64,000 nt of DNA from BOG-938 sp035524315 (GTDB lineage Bacteria > Pseudomonadota > Alphaproteobacteria > Caulobacterales > Caulobacteraceae). Below are positions 51,676 to 60,198 of this stretch, piece after piece. The stretch is taken from contig DATKPD010000043.1 in NCBI GenBank assembly GCA_035524315.1, positions 22,086-86,085 on the forward strand, given 5' to 3'. Below the pieces are notes generated by a model. It saw only the letters and a list, made by a program, of their open reading frames with translations, made no database searches and was not told the origin of the DNA. Within the stretch, counting starts at the first letter, position 1. Each line of letters opens with the position of its first letter. The position numbers and the translations under genes were made by a program.

Positions 51676-52362
51676 ATGAGCATCGAACGCACCCTTCACC
51701 ATTTCCCCCTCGACCCGGCCTCGCGGCAAGCGAGGCTGGCGCTGGGCGAAAAGCGCTTGGCCTACGACGAGCAGATCGAACGGTACTGGGAGCGTCCCGC
51801 CTCGCTGACCAGCCTCAACGGCTCGGGAATGACGCCGGTTCTGGTGGAGAAAACGGCCGGCGCTCCGTTGGTGCTTTGCGAAACCCACGCGGTGCTCGAG
51901 CACCTGGAAGAGGCCTATCCGGAAACGCCGCTGCTATCCTCCGATCCGGGCGAGCGGGCCGAAGCGCGGCGCCTGATGCACTGGTTCGACCGCAAGTTCG
52001 ACGCCGAGGTCAACGGCCTGCTGCTGCACGAGAAGATGGAAAAGCGCCTGCTCAGCCTGGGCGCACCGGAACACGGCGCGATGCGCCAGGGGCGCGAGCA
52101 GTTGCGCGTGCACATGCGCTATCTCGAGCATCTGCTGCAAAACCGCAGCTGGCTCACCGGCGGGGCGCTGAGCCTGGGCGACTTCGCGGCGGCGGCCCAT
52201 TTGTCGGTGATCGATTATTTCGGCGACGTGCCGTGGCGGGACTTTCCCCTGACCAAGACCTGGTACATGCGCATCAAGTCGCGCCCATGCTTCCGCCCCC
52301 TTCTGACGGACCGCTGGCCCGGCATGCCGCCCGCCGCCGACTACGACAATCTCGACTTCTAA
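51676..52362 (+). CDS. fzlA: FtsZ-localised GST-like cell-division protein FzlA
   Basis: FzlA is a GST-fold protein found in alphaproteobacteria that binds and curves FtsZ filaments and is essential in Caulobacter division. The 228-residue product has the GST-N opening RTLHHFPLDPASRQARLALGEKRL and GST-C domain (RLMHWFDRKFDAEVNGLLLHEKMEKRLL; GDFAAAAHLSVIDYFGDVPW). It ends in the conserved tail PAADYDNLDF, characteristic of FzlA and important for FtsZ activation. A plain GST cannot be ruled out from the fold alone, but the tail and the RPCFRPLLTDRWPG block point to FzlA. Confidence 0.88.
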   Translation: MSIERTLHHFPLDPASRQARLALGEKRLAYDEQIERYWERPASLTSLNGSGMTPVLVEKTAGAPLVLCETHAVLEHLEEAYPETPLLSSDPGERAEARRLMHWFDRKFDAEVNGLLLHEKMEKRLLSLGAPEHGAMRQGREQLRVHMRYLEHLLQNRSWLTGGALSLGDFAAAAHLSVIDYFGDVPWRDFPLTKTWYMRIKSRPCFRPLLTDRWPGMPPAADYDNLDF

Positions 52363-52381
52363 GAAGGCCCCGCGAGGCGGT

Positions 52382-53299
52382 TCAGCCGCCCGAAGCGTAA
52401 TAGGCGGCGTAGGCGTCCCAGAACCCGACTTCCGACCAGCCGTATGCGTCCGGATTGATCGGCTGTAGGTTCAGGCGCGTCCGGGGCTCGTCGAAGCTTT
52501 GGCTTTCGGCGTAGGTCGCCTGGCAAGCCCAGCCGGTGCGCGGCCCGATCTCGCGCGCCATGCGCCGGAAGAAGTCACCCACCGGACCGGCGTAGAACGA
52601 GGGCGAGACATGCGCGCCCAGACGCCCTTCGGCCGCGGCCGCATAGACCCTCGCCATCAAATCCACCGGCACATTGTCGCGCTCGTAGAGGGGGTGGGAG
52701 ATGTTGACCCCTCGCCCCTCGCGCCACGCGGTCATGACGAAGCGCTGGAACGTCTGGGCCTCGAACGGTCCGAACGGGTTGGGCACCACGAACTTGACGA
52801 AATCCACACCAGCTTCCGCGGTCATCTGGGCGAAGGCGCGCGAGGTCAGGGTCTTGGACAGGCCATAGGGACTGAAGGCGCGACGCGGCTCCTCCCCGAT
52901 GCCCTCGCCTTCCTCAAACGCCGTGCCGGTCAGGACCAGGCGCCGCACGCCCGCCGCCTTGGCCGCCGCCAGCACCCGTTCGGCGCCAAAGGTATTGGAC
53001 GCAACCGCCCCGGCCACGTCGAAGTCCGGCCGCTTGTGCCCGGCCGCCTCGGCGCCGTGATGGCAGATGGCGTCGAACGGCCCGCGGCGAGCGATCAGGT
53101 CGACAAAGGCGTCGCCGCCGAACGGCGCGCCGGGCGCGATCTCGGCCACTTCGGCGACCTGGCGCACCCGCTCCACCCGCACGGGCTCCTCATAGCCCGC
53201 CGAGCGCATGGCGGCGATCACCTCATGCCCGCCCCCGGCCAGGGCCTTGGCGATCCACAGGCCGCTGAAAGAGGATGCCCCGGTCAAGAGAACCCGCAT
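52382..53299 (-). CDS. NAD(P)-dependent epimerase/dehydratase
   Basis: The 305-residue extended SDR opens MRVLLTGASSFSGLWIAKALAGGGHEVIAA, a nucleotide-binding Rossmann start, and has a weak Tyr-xxx-Lys pair in SPYGLSKTL. It is not closely similar to the nucleotide-sugar epimerases earlier in the window. The substrate may be a sugar nucleotide, sterol-like or polyketide compound. ATG 53299 is chosen as it puts the Rossmann motif at the N-terminus. It is divergent from a GT2 glycosyltransferase; the 151-base gap may hold promoters for both. Confidence 0.8.
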   Translation of the reverse strand: MRVLLTGASSFSGLWIAKALAGGGHEVIAAMRSAGYEEPVRVERVRQVAEVAEIAPGAPFGGDAFVDLIARRGPFDAICHHGAEAAGHKRPDFDVAGAVASNTFGAERVLAAAKAAGVRRLVLTGTAFEEGEGIGEEPRRAFSPYGLSKTLTSRAFAQMTAEAGVDFVKFVVPNPFGPFEAQTFQRFVMTAWREGRGVNISHPLYERDNVPVDLMARVYAAAAEGRLGAHVSPSFYAGPVGDFFRRMAREIGPRTGWACQATYAESQSFDEPRTRLNLQPINPDAYGWSEVGFWDAYAAYYASGG

Positions 53300-53450
53300 G
53301 GGCCGAATGCCTTTCGCCAATGGTCGGTTTGCAAGCAAAGCTGGACCTTCGGCCCCGCGCCGGTGCTATACGCGAAGCACCCGCTCGCGGGCCAGCGCCA
53401 AGGGGGCTAGCACTGACCCGAACGCGGGCGAGCCGCCATCGAAAGCCCTC

Positions 53451-54485
53451 ATGACCTTCAACCTCCCACCCCTGAGCGCGCCGCCCCTTCTCAGCGTTGT
53501 GATCGTTACGTTCGACAGTGGACGCACGCTGGAGCGGTGCCTGACCGCGCTCAAGGCTCAAAGCTTTCCCAGCTTCGAGGTGATCCTGGCCGACAATGGC
53601 TCGAACGACGGAGCAGCCCACACGGCGGCGGCGGCCGATCCCAACATCCGCCTGATGCCCATGGGCGGCAATCTGGGCTTCGCGGCCGCCAACAACAGGG
53701 CCGCCGCGGCCGCGCACGGCCGCTGGCTGGTGCTGCTCAATCCCGACGCCTATGCGCGGCCGGACTGGCTGGCCGAACTGGTCGCCATCGCCGGCGCCTA
53801 TCCGGACGTGTCGTGCTTCACCTCGCGCCAGCTGATGGCGGCGACGCCGGAGCTGCTGGACGGGGCGGGCGACGCCATGACCGCCGCCGGCTTCCCCTTC
53901 CGCGCCGGCTATGGCCGCCCCGACGCGCCGTTCATGCCTGCGGGCGAGGTGTTCTCGCCGTGCGGCGCGGCCATGATGATCGACCGGACCTTGTTCCTGG
54001 ACATCGGCGGCTTCGATGAAAGCTTCTTCTGCTATTGCGAGGATGTGGACCTGGGCTACAGGCTGCAGTTGCTGGGCCACCCGGTGATGCTCGCTCCGCG
54101 TGCTGTGGTGCTGCACGAAGGCTCGGCCTCGACCGGCGGGCGCCGTTCGGCCTTTTCGGTCTTCCACGGCGTCCGAAACCGCCTGTGGACTTTTGCCAAG
54201 AACACTCCCCCCGTCCTGTTCTGGACCCTGCTGCCCGCCCACGCCGCCCTGACCCTGGCCCAGTGGCTGGCCAGCGCCCTGAGGGGTGACGGCGAGGCCA
54301 TGGGCAAGGGTCTGAAAGCAGCGCTGGAGCGCCTGCCCGAGATCTGGCGCCAGCGCCAGGCCTTGCACGCCAAGCGCGTCGCCGGATCGCTGACGATCGC
54401 CCCGCGTCTGGTGTGGAATCCACTGGGCGCGCTGCAGCGTCAGGCGCGGGTGAGGCCCCGGGCCGAGGCGCCGCCATCGTCCTGA
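53451..54485 (+). CDS. GT2-family glycosyltransferase
   Basis: The 344-residue GT-A enzyme opens PPLLSVVIVTFDSGRTLERCL, with FEVILADNGSNDGA (acidic donor motif) and WLVLLNPDAYARPDW as the Asp-containing DxD-like region. The rhamnosyltransferase-like block MIDRTLFLDIGGFDESFFCYCEDVDLGYRLQLLG follows. A C-terminal hydrophobic stretch suggests membrane association. The ATG at 53451 gives the conserved start; a longer frame reaching back to 53208 crosses the divergent gene and is not used. It probably builds surface polysaccharide, but the acceptor is unknown. Confidence 0.85.
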   Translation: MTFNLPPLSAPPLLSVVIVTFDSGRTLERCLTALKAQSFPSFEVILADNGSNDGAAHTAAAADPNIRLMPMGGNLGFAAANNRAAAAAHGRWLVLLNPDAYARPDWLAELVAIAGAYPDVSCFTSRQLMAATPELLDGAGDAMTAAGFPFRAGYGRPDAPFMPAGEVFSPCGAAMMIDRTLFLDIGGFDESFFCYCEDVDLGYRLQLLGHPVMLAPRAVVLHEGSASTGGRRSAFSVFHGVRNRLWTFAKNTPPVLFWTLLPAHAALTLAQWLASALRGDGEAMGKGLKAALERLPEIWRQRQALHAKRVAGSLTIAPRLVWNPLGALQRQARVRPRAEAPPSS

Positions 54486-54525
54486 TCGAATAGCGGGCGC
54501 CTGTGCTAGATCATCACGAGGCGAG

Positions 54526-55011
54526 TTGGCCAAACGCGTGAATCTGGCGATAGCCATAGGCGTCGAACGGCGCGAGGAGAGCTGGGTGCCTGGATATTTT
54601 GACGAGATCGATGTGGGCCGCGTGGTGTCGCTCGGCGCCGCGGGGCTGGACGCCAAGGCGATCGAGGCCTTCACCGCGGCCTTCGCGCCCGGATGGGACC
54701 CGCAGGCCGGGGCGCCGGACGCGATGATCTATGCGGTCTGGGCCAAGCTCGACCTGGAAAGCACCTCGGGCTGGCCTCAGACCAAGCGGCTGGCGGTCGA
54801 CGCCTTGCGCTGGGCGCGCAATCCACCGCCGGGCGAGCTGCTGCGCGGGCGAATGACGGTGCTGGGCAAGGACCCGGTGGGCGAGGACAAGGGCATCGTC
54901 ATCGCCCAGCACGACCTGCTCGACGAAAGCGGAAGGCTGGTGTTCTCGTGCCTGACCCGCAGCGTGTTCGCCTGCAAGCGTCCGGCGGACCAGACGCCCG
55001 CCGGCGCGTGA
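54526..55011 (+). CDS. MaoC-like hotdog-fold protein
   Basis: The 161-residue protein fits the MaoC/hotdog dehydratase family. It contains YFDEIDVGRVVSLGAAGLDAKAIEAFTAAFAP, the lead-in typical of that fold, and later RGRMTVLGKDPVGEDKGIVIAQHDLLDESGRLVFSCLTRSVF. Usually the active site is an Asp-His dyad near the first helix; here the equivalent helix reads DAMIYAVWAKLDL without an obvious His, so catalysis may be altered. The start is uncertain: TTG at 54526, GTG at 54538. It is convergent with sapC, one base apart. Confidence 0.6.
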   Translation: MAKRVNLAIAIGVERREESWVPGYFDEIDVGRVVSLGAAGLDAKAIEAFTAAFAPGWDPQAGAPDAMIYAVWAKLDLESTSGWPQTKRLAVDALRWARNPPPGELLRGRMTVLGKDPVGEDKGIVIAQHDLLDESGRLVFSCLTRSVFACKRPADQTPAGA

Positions 55012-55012
55012 C

Positions 55013-55804
55013 CTAGGCGTTCGCGGCGATCGGCGCGCGCGGCTTGAGCATCGCCTTGACGATCAGGCGGTCCCAGCCGAGCAGCGACACCAGGTGGGCG
55101 TAGATCTGCGCCAGGGCGCCGTTGTCGCGCAGCTCGATGAATTTCTCTTGCGGCAGGGCGTTGAGCTTCTGCTCGGACACGCCCAGGTATTCGGCGACCA
55201 CCTGCGGCTGTTGCGCCACGCCGTTGACCGGCGGCGGGGTGAACATGGCTGTCTTGGTCTCGAACAGGTCCAGGTCGGTCAGCAGCTTGATGAAGGACTC
55301 GGTGCGCACGCGCTCGCCTTCGAAGTTGTTGCAGAACTCCACGGCGTTCTTGGTGTATTCGCTCAGCTCGCCGTCGACGAAGAAGGGCGTGTCCGGAGTG
55401 GCCGAGATCATCGGCGCGGCGCGGTCGATGCACAGGATCATGCGCTGGGCCTGGGCGTCGTTGGCCAGCACGAAGGGATAGCGGCGGACGTAGGCCGGCA
55501 GGTAGCAGTCGGGCGCGTAGGCCCCGTGCGCGTCAACGAACAGGTTTTCGTTCGCATTCACGCCCAGAACGGCCACCGGCATCTTTTCCTGGCCCATGAA
55601 GATGATCGGGTAGCACAGGGCCGCGGGGGCGAATTCGGTCACCAGAATCGGCACGACATGCGCGCCGGCGGTGAAGGCGTAGGGATGCTCGGTCGGCTTC
55701 AGGCCAAGACTGCCGTGCGCTTCCTTGGACAGCGGCTCGGGGCGTGAATAGAACAGCACCTCGCCGGAGAGTTGGGCCTGCGCGAAGCCTCCCGTGTCGG
55801 TCAT
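55013..55804 (-). CDS. SapC-family protein
   Basis: The 263-residue protein matches the SapC family (PF07277), first named for a Campylobacter S-layer-associated gene and common in Caulobacterales. Signature blocks are FAFTAGAHVVPILVTEFAPAALCYPIIF-like (here YAFTAGAHVVPILVTEF), GVNANENLFVDAHGAYAPDCYLPAYVRRYPFVLA and LCIDRAAPMIS. No signal peptide or membrane segment is seen, so it is probably cytoplasmic. A link to S-layer or TonB-linked transport is suggested by context in other genomes but unproven. It is convergent with the MaoC-like gene. Confidence 0.87.
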   Translation of the reverse strand: MTDTGGFAQAQLSGEVLFYSRPEPLSKEAHGSLGLKPTEHPYAFTAGAHVVPILVTEFAPAALCYPIIFMGQEKMPVAVLGVNANENLFVDAHGAYAPDCYLPAYVRRYPFVLANDAQAQRMILCIDRAAPMISATPDTPFFVDGELSEYTKNAVEFCNNFEGERVRTESFIKLLTDLDLFETKTAMFTPPPVNGVAQQPQVVAEYLGVSEQKLNALPQEKFIELRDNGALAQIYAHLVSLLGWDRLIVKAMLKPRAPIAANA

Positions 55805-55933
55805 CTCAAACGTTCCTGGCGTCTTATTGCGGCGCGGCCGGTCCGCGCCTGAGGCGGCTTCTATCGGATCGCACGACGGGGGGCAATCGCTCCGGGCACC
55901 GCGGGGCCGCGCGGGTACGCGCAGCCCCCCGGA

Positions 55934-58900
55934 TCAGGCTTCGACCCGGTCGTCGGCGCGCGCCGCCAGGGCGTAGAGCACCGGCATGAGGAACACGCTG
56001 ATCAGCAGGCGGGTGAACAGCCCGCTGACGATCACCAGGGCGAACGGGCGCTGGCTGTCGGTGCCAACCCCCGTGGCCAGGGCCGCGGGCGCCAGGCCGA
56101 GAGCGGCGACTAGGGCGGTCATCATGATCGGCCGCAGCCGCAGGATAGCGCCTTCGCGAATGGCCTGGTCCAGCGGCCGGCCCTCGCGGCGCAGCTCATT
56201 GACGTAGGAGATATAGACCACCGCGGTCTGCACCGAGACGCCCATCAGAGCCAGAAAGCCGATGCCGGACGAAACCGAAAACGGCGTATGGGTCAGCCAC
56301 AGCGCCAGGATCCCGCCCACCGGCGCCGAGAGCACCACCCCGACCAGGGTGATGAACGGGAACTTGAAATTGTTGTAGAGCGCGAACAGCAGCAGGAAAA
56401 TCAGGAACAGGGTCAGGGGCAGGATCAGCTTCATCTGGTCGCGCGAGGCCGTGTACTGCGTGTAGTCCCCGCCCCAATCCAGGCGATAGCCCGGCGGCAG
56501 CGGCACCTTGTCGTGCACCTGCTTGATCGCGTCCTCGACCGCGCCGGCCAGGTCGCGGCCCTCGACCGAAAACTGCACGCCGACATAGCGCGAGTTGTTT
56601 TCGCGGTAGATGAACGAGGCGCCGTTGGTCACGCGGATGTCGGCGAAGTCCTTCAGCGGCAACTGCTGCCCGCCCGGCGTGGCCACCGGGATGTCGCCGA
56701 TCTCCTCGGGGTTGTCGCGGTAGCGCTCTTCTAGCCGCACCACCAGGTCGAACTGCTTCTCTTGCTGCACCACCTGGGTCGCCACGTCGCCGCCGATCGC
56801 GCTCTGGATCAGGCTGTTGATGTCCGACACGTTCAGGCCGTAGCGGGCGATCTTGGCCCGGTCGATGGTGATGGTCAGGCTGGGCTGGCCCAGTTCGCGC
56901 ACCAGGGTGAGGTTGCCGATCCCGCGCACCTGCTGCAGCACCGCCTTGATCGCCTTGCCCTTCTGCTGCAGCGTGTTCAGGTCGGGCCCGAAGACCTTGA
57001 CCGCTAGAGCGCTCTTCAATCCCGTCTCGGCTTCGTCGACGGCGTCCTCGGCCGGCTGGGTGTAGTTGAACACCACCCCCGGGAAGGACTGGAGCTTCTG
57101 GTTGATCGCCGCGGTCAACGCCGCCTTGGTGCGGTAGGCCCCGGTCCATTGGCTGTAGGGCTTGAGCCCAACGTAGAACTCCACATTGAAGAAGCCGGTA
57201 GGATCGGTGCCGTCGTCAGGACGGCCAAGCTCGGAAGCCACGGTGGTGACTTCGGGAAACGACTTGAGGATCGCGCGCACCTTCGGCGTCAGCTTGGCAG
57301 ACTCGTCGAAGGAAATGGTCGCCGGCATGGTCGCGCGCACCCACAGAGCGCCCTCGTCCAGCTTGGGCATGAACTCAGCGCCGATGAACGGCGCCAGCAG
57401 CAGCGACAGCGCCAGCAGCGCCGCGCAGGCCGAGACCGTGGTCCAGGGGCGCGCCAGGCACAGGTCCAGCCCCCTGGCGTAGCGGTCCTTGACCCAGTCG
57501 AACGCCCGGTTGCGCCGTTCGCGCACGCCCTTACGCATGAACACCGCGCACATCACCGGCAGCAGCACCAGAGTCGCGGCCAGGGCGCCGACCAGGCCGA
57601 AGATCATGGTGTCGGCCATCGGCCGGAACAGGGTTCCGGACGGGCCCGACAGCACATAGATCGGCAGGAAGCTGACCACGATGACGGCCACGGCGTAGAA
57701 CAGCGGACGATCGACCTCGGCGGCGGCGTCGCGGATGATGGTCTTGACGTCGCGCGGGCCATCCGCGCGCAGGGCGAGCTGGCGGAAGATGTTCTCCACC
57801 ATCACCACGGCGCCATCCACCAGGATGCCGAAGTCGACCGCCCCGATCGACAAGAGGTTGGCCGAAGCGTTCTGCAGGTGCAGGCACGTGAAGGCGAACA
57901 GCAACGCCAGCGGAATGGTGACGGCGACGATGAGGCCCGCCCTGACGTCATAGAGGAAGAAGATCAGCACCACGACCACCAGCAGCATGCCGCGCAGCAG
58001 GTTCTGCTCGACCACCTGGGTGGTCAGGTGGATCAGGTCGGTGCGGTCGTAGAACGGCACGATCCGGACGTCCTTGGGCAGGACGCTGTCGTTCAGTTCC
58101 TTGGTCTTCGCCTCGACAGCCTTGAGCACGTCCTGGGTCTTTTCCCCGGTGCGCAGCAGGATCACGCCTTCCACGGCGTCGTCCTGGGTCTCGAAGCCGA
58201 ACTCGCCCAGGCGCGGGGCGATGCCTATGACCACCCGGCCCACATCCTTGACCAGGGTCGGCGCGCCGTTGTGGACAGCCAGCACAACGTTGCCGATGTC
58301 CTCGGTGGTGACCAGGCGGCCCACGCCCGTCACGTAGTAGAACTGCCCGCCTTGGGAGTAGAACCCGCCGCCCGCGTTGCTGTTGTTGTTGCCCAAGGCG
58401 GTCTCGGCTTGGGCCACCGTCAGGCCCACGCCGGCCAGCTTGTCCGGATCGAACAGCACCTGGTACTGCATCGTGCCGCCGCCGAAGCCGGAGTCGTCCG
58501 CCACGCCGGGAACCGACTTGTATGCGGGCTCGATCGTCCAGTCCTCAAGGGTCTTGAGCTCCATCGGCGAGCGGTCGGAGCTCTGCAGCACATAGCGGTA
58601 GATCAGCCCCGAGGGCGAGGACAGGGGCGACACCGACGGCGTGACGCCGCTGGGCAGGCTGATGTCGGACAGCCGGTTGAACACCTCCTGGCGCGCGGCG
58701 TTAGGGTTCGTTCCATCGTTGAAGTTGAGGATGAAGTCCGACAGGCCGTAGAGCGAGATCGAGCGCGAGATGCTGGTGCGCGGAATGCCGTTCATCGCCA
58801 CTTCGGTGGGTACGGTGATCAGCCGCTCCACTTCCTCGGCGGTGTGGCCGGGCCACTGGGTGATGATCTCGACGCTGGCGGGCGACAGGTCGGGATAGGC

Positions 58901-59059
58901 GTCGACCGGCAGGTGCTGCAGCGACCATGCGCCCGCGCCGATCATGACCAGGGTCAGCAGCGCGATCAGCAGCGGCTGGGCCAGGGCGCCGGCGACCAGA
59001 CGGTTCATCATTGAAGCGCGGCGCGCCTCGGCGCCGATGGGGGGCGGCGCGTCGGTCAC
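55934..59059 (-). CDS. HME-type RND efflux pump permease (CzcA/CusA family)
   Basis: The 1041-residue inner-membrane pump has twelve predicted helices in the RND pattern and two large periplasmic loops. The HME signature GAVDFGILVDGAVVMVENIFRQLA in helix 4 carries the Asp-Asp-Glu proton/metal relay of CzcA-like pumps (Zn, Co, Cd, Ni). The N-terminus reads LPVDAYPDLSPASVEIITQWPGHTAEEVERLITVP. It forms a tripartite system with the two upstream genes (adaptor stop overlaps its start as ATGA). Metal identity is not predictable, and drug efflux is an alternative. Confidence 0.93.
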   Translation of the reverse strand: MTDAPPPIGAEARRASMMNRLVAGALAQPLLIALLTLVMIGAGAWSLQHLPVDAYPDLSPASVEIITQWPGHTAEEVERLITVPTEVAMNGIPRTSISRSISLYGLSDFILNFNDGTNPNAARQEVFNRLSDISLPSGVTPSVSPLSSPSGLIYRYVLQSSDRSPMELKTLEDWTIEPAYKSVPGVADDSGFGGGTMQYQVLFDPDKLAGVGLTVAQAETALGNNNSNAGGGFYSQGGQFYYVTGVGRLVTTEDIGNVVLAVHNGAPTLVKDVGRVVIGIAPRLGEFGFETQDDAVEGVILLRTGEKTQDVLKAVEAKTKELNDSVLPKDVRIVPFYDRTDLIHLTTQVVEQNLLRGMLLVVVVLIFFLYDVRAGLIVAVTIPLALLFAFTCLHLQNASANLLSIGAVDFGILVDGAVVMVENIFRQLALRADGPRDVKTIIRDAAAEVDRPLFYAVAVIVVSFLPIYVLSGPSGTLFRPMADTMIFGLVGALAATLVLLPVMCAVFMRKGVRERRNRAFDWVKDRYARGLDLCLARPWTTVSACAALLALSLLLAPFIGAEFMPKLDEGALWVRATMPATISFDESAKLTPKVRAILKSFPEVTTVASELGRPDDGTDPTGFFNVEFYVGLKPYSQWTGAYRTKAALTAAINQKLQSFPGVVFNYTQPAEDAVDEAETGLKSALAVKVFGPDLNTLQQKGKAIKAVLQQVRGIGNLTLVRELGQPSLTITIDRAKIARYGLNVSDINSLIQSAIGGDVATQVVQQEKQFDLVVRLEERYRDNPEEIGDIPVATPGGQQLPLKDFADIRVTNGASFIYRENNSRYVGVQFSVEGRDLAGAVEDAIKQVHDKVPLPPGYRLDWGGDYTQYTASRDQMKLILPLTLFLIFLLLFALYNNFKFPFITLVGVVLSAPVGGILALWLTHTPFSVSSGIGFLALMGVSVQTAVVYISYVNELRREGRPLDQAIREGAILRLRPIMMTALVAALGLAPAALATGVGTDSQRPFALVIVSGLFTRLLISVFLMPVLYALAARADDRVEA

Positions 59060-60198
59060 TGGGTTTGCATGAACTGGACGAAGATGCCGCCGTCGACCAC
59101 GATCCGGTCGCCGGCGCGAACGCCTTGCGGGATATCGTACTGGTCGCCTACCCGGGCGCCCAAGGTCACGTGCTCGCGCGCGAAGCTGCCATCGGACTGC
59201 ATGGCGTAGACGAAAGGCAGGTTCTCATCGTCGCGCAGGATCGCCGACACCGGCACCAGCAAGCCGTCGCTAACCTGGCGCGACTGAATGTGGGTGCGCA
59301 CATACATCCCCTTCTTCAGGGCGTCGCGGGGGTTGTCGACCACGACCCGCGCCACCACCGTGCGCGTGTCTGGATTGACCAGGGCCGAAATATTGTCGAC
59401 CACGCCCGTCAGGCGGCCAGAGCCCGCGCCCGTCTCGACCTCGGCGGTGTCGCCGACGGCCACGGACGGCTGGTCCGACGCCGAAACCTGCGCCATCACC
59501 CACACCTTCGACAGATTGGCCACGGTGAACGCCGCGGTCGTGCCCGCCTGGAGCAATTGGCCCGGCGTAATCAGTTTTTCGACCACCGTGCCGGCGATCG
59601 GCGAGCGGATCACGGCCTCGGCCTTGGCGGGCGGCCGGCCCTGCTCGACGTCGGCGATTACCGCCGGCGCCACGTTCAGGGCGACCAGGGCCTGGCGGGC
59701 GGCGTCGCGGTCGGCTTCAGCGTTGTCGGCGTCGGTCTGGGCCTGCTGCGCCTCGCGCTGGGCGACGCCGTTGTGCTGGACCAGGTCCTTGTCCATATCG
59801 GCCAGCTTGCGCAGGGTCCGGGCGGTGGACAGGGCCTTGGCGTAGGCGCTGACCGCGGCGGAATAGTCGGGCGACGCCACGGTCGCCAGGGGATCGCCCG
59901 CCGGGACCGTCTGGCCCGGCTGCACCAGCAGGCGCGAGACGGACCCCGAGAACGGCGCCAGCACGCTGGTCGCCTGGTCGTTGTCGAAGTCCACCACGCC
60001 ATCGGCTTCAATCGCGGTGTGGAAGGTCGATTGAGCTACTGTGTAGAGGCGGATGTGCTGCAACTGATCGGAGGTCAGCGTCACATTGCGCGGCGTGTCG
60101 GCGGCCGGCGCCGACGTGTCGGACTTCGGCGCGCACGCCTGGAGCGCGGCCATGGCGATGATCGCCAGGGCGGCGGCGGTGACGGGTCTAGCTTGCAT
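59056..60198 (-). CDS. RND efflux periplasmic adaptor (membrane fusion protein)
   Basis: The 380-residue adaptor has a signal region ending ALQAC (possible lipid anchor at Cys 22), a barrel-sandwich hybrid domain (SGSVSRLLVQPGQTVPAGDPLATVASPDYSAA), an alpha-helical hairpin, and a beta-barrel with LSKVWVMAQVSASDQPSVAVGD and VVDNPRDALKKGMYVRTHIQ. Such CzcB/CusB-like adaptors join the pump to the outer-membrane channel. It overlaps the pump gene by four bases and the channel gene by eleven, so the operon order is channel-adaptor-pump. Confidence 0.93.
   Translation of the reverse strand: MQARPVTAAALAIIAMAALQACAPKSDTSAPAADTPRNVTLTSDQLQHIRLYTVAQSTFHTAIEADGVVDFDNDQATSVLAPFSGSVSRLLVQPGQTVPAGDPLATVASPDYSAAVSAYAKALSTARTLRKLADMDKDLVQHNGVAQREAQQAQTDADNAEADRDAARQALVALNVAPAVIADVEQGRPPAKAEAVIRSPIAGTVVEKLITPGQLLQAGTTAAFTVANLSKVWVMAQVSASDQPSVAVGDTAEVETGAGSGRLTGVVDNISALVNPDTRTVVARVVVDNPRDALKKGMYVRTHIQSRQVSDGLLVPVSAILRDDENLPFVYAMQSDGSFAREHVTLGARVGDQYDIPQGVRAGDRIVVDGGIFVQFMQTQ

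Noticed and set aside
57149..59014. A 621-codon plus-strand open frame opposite the RND pump gene.
   Set aside because: It has low-complexity Gln/Arg/His composition and no domain; the pump on the other strand is unambiguous.
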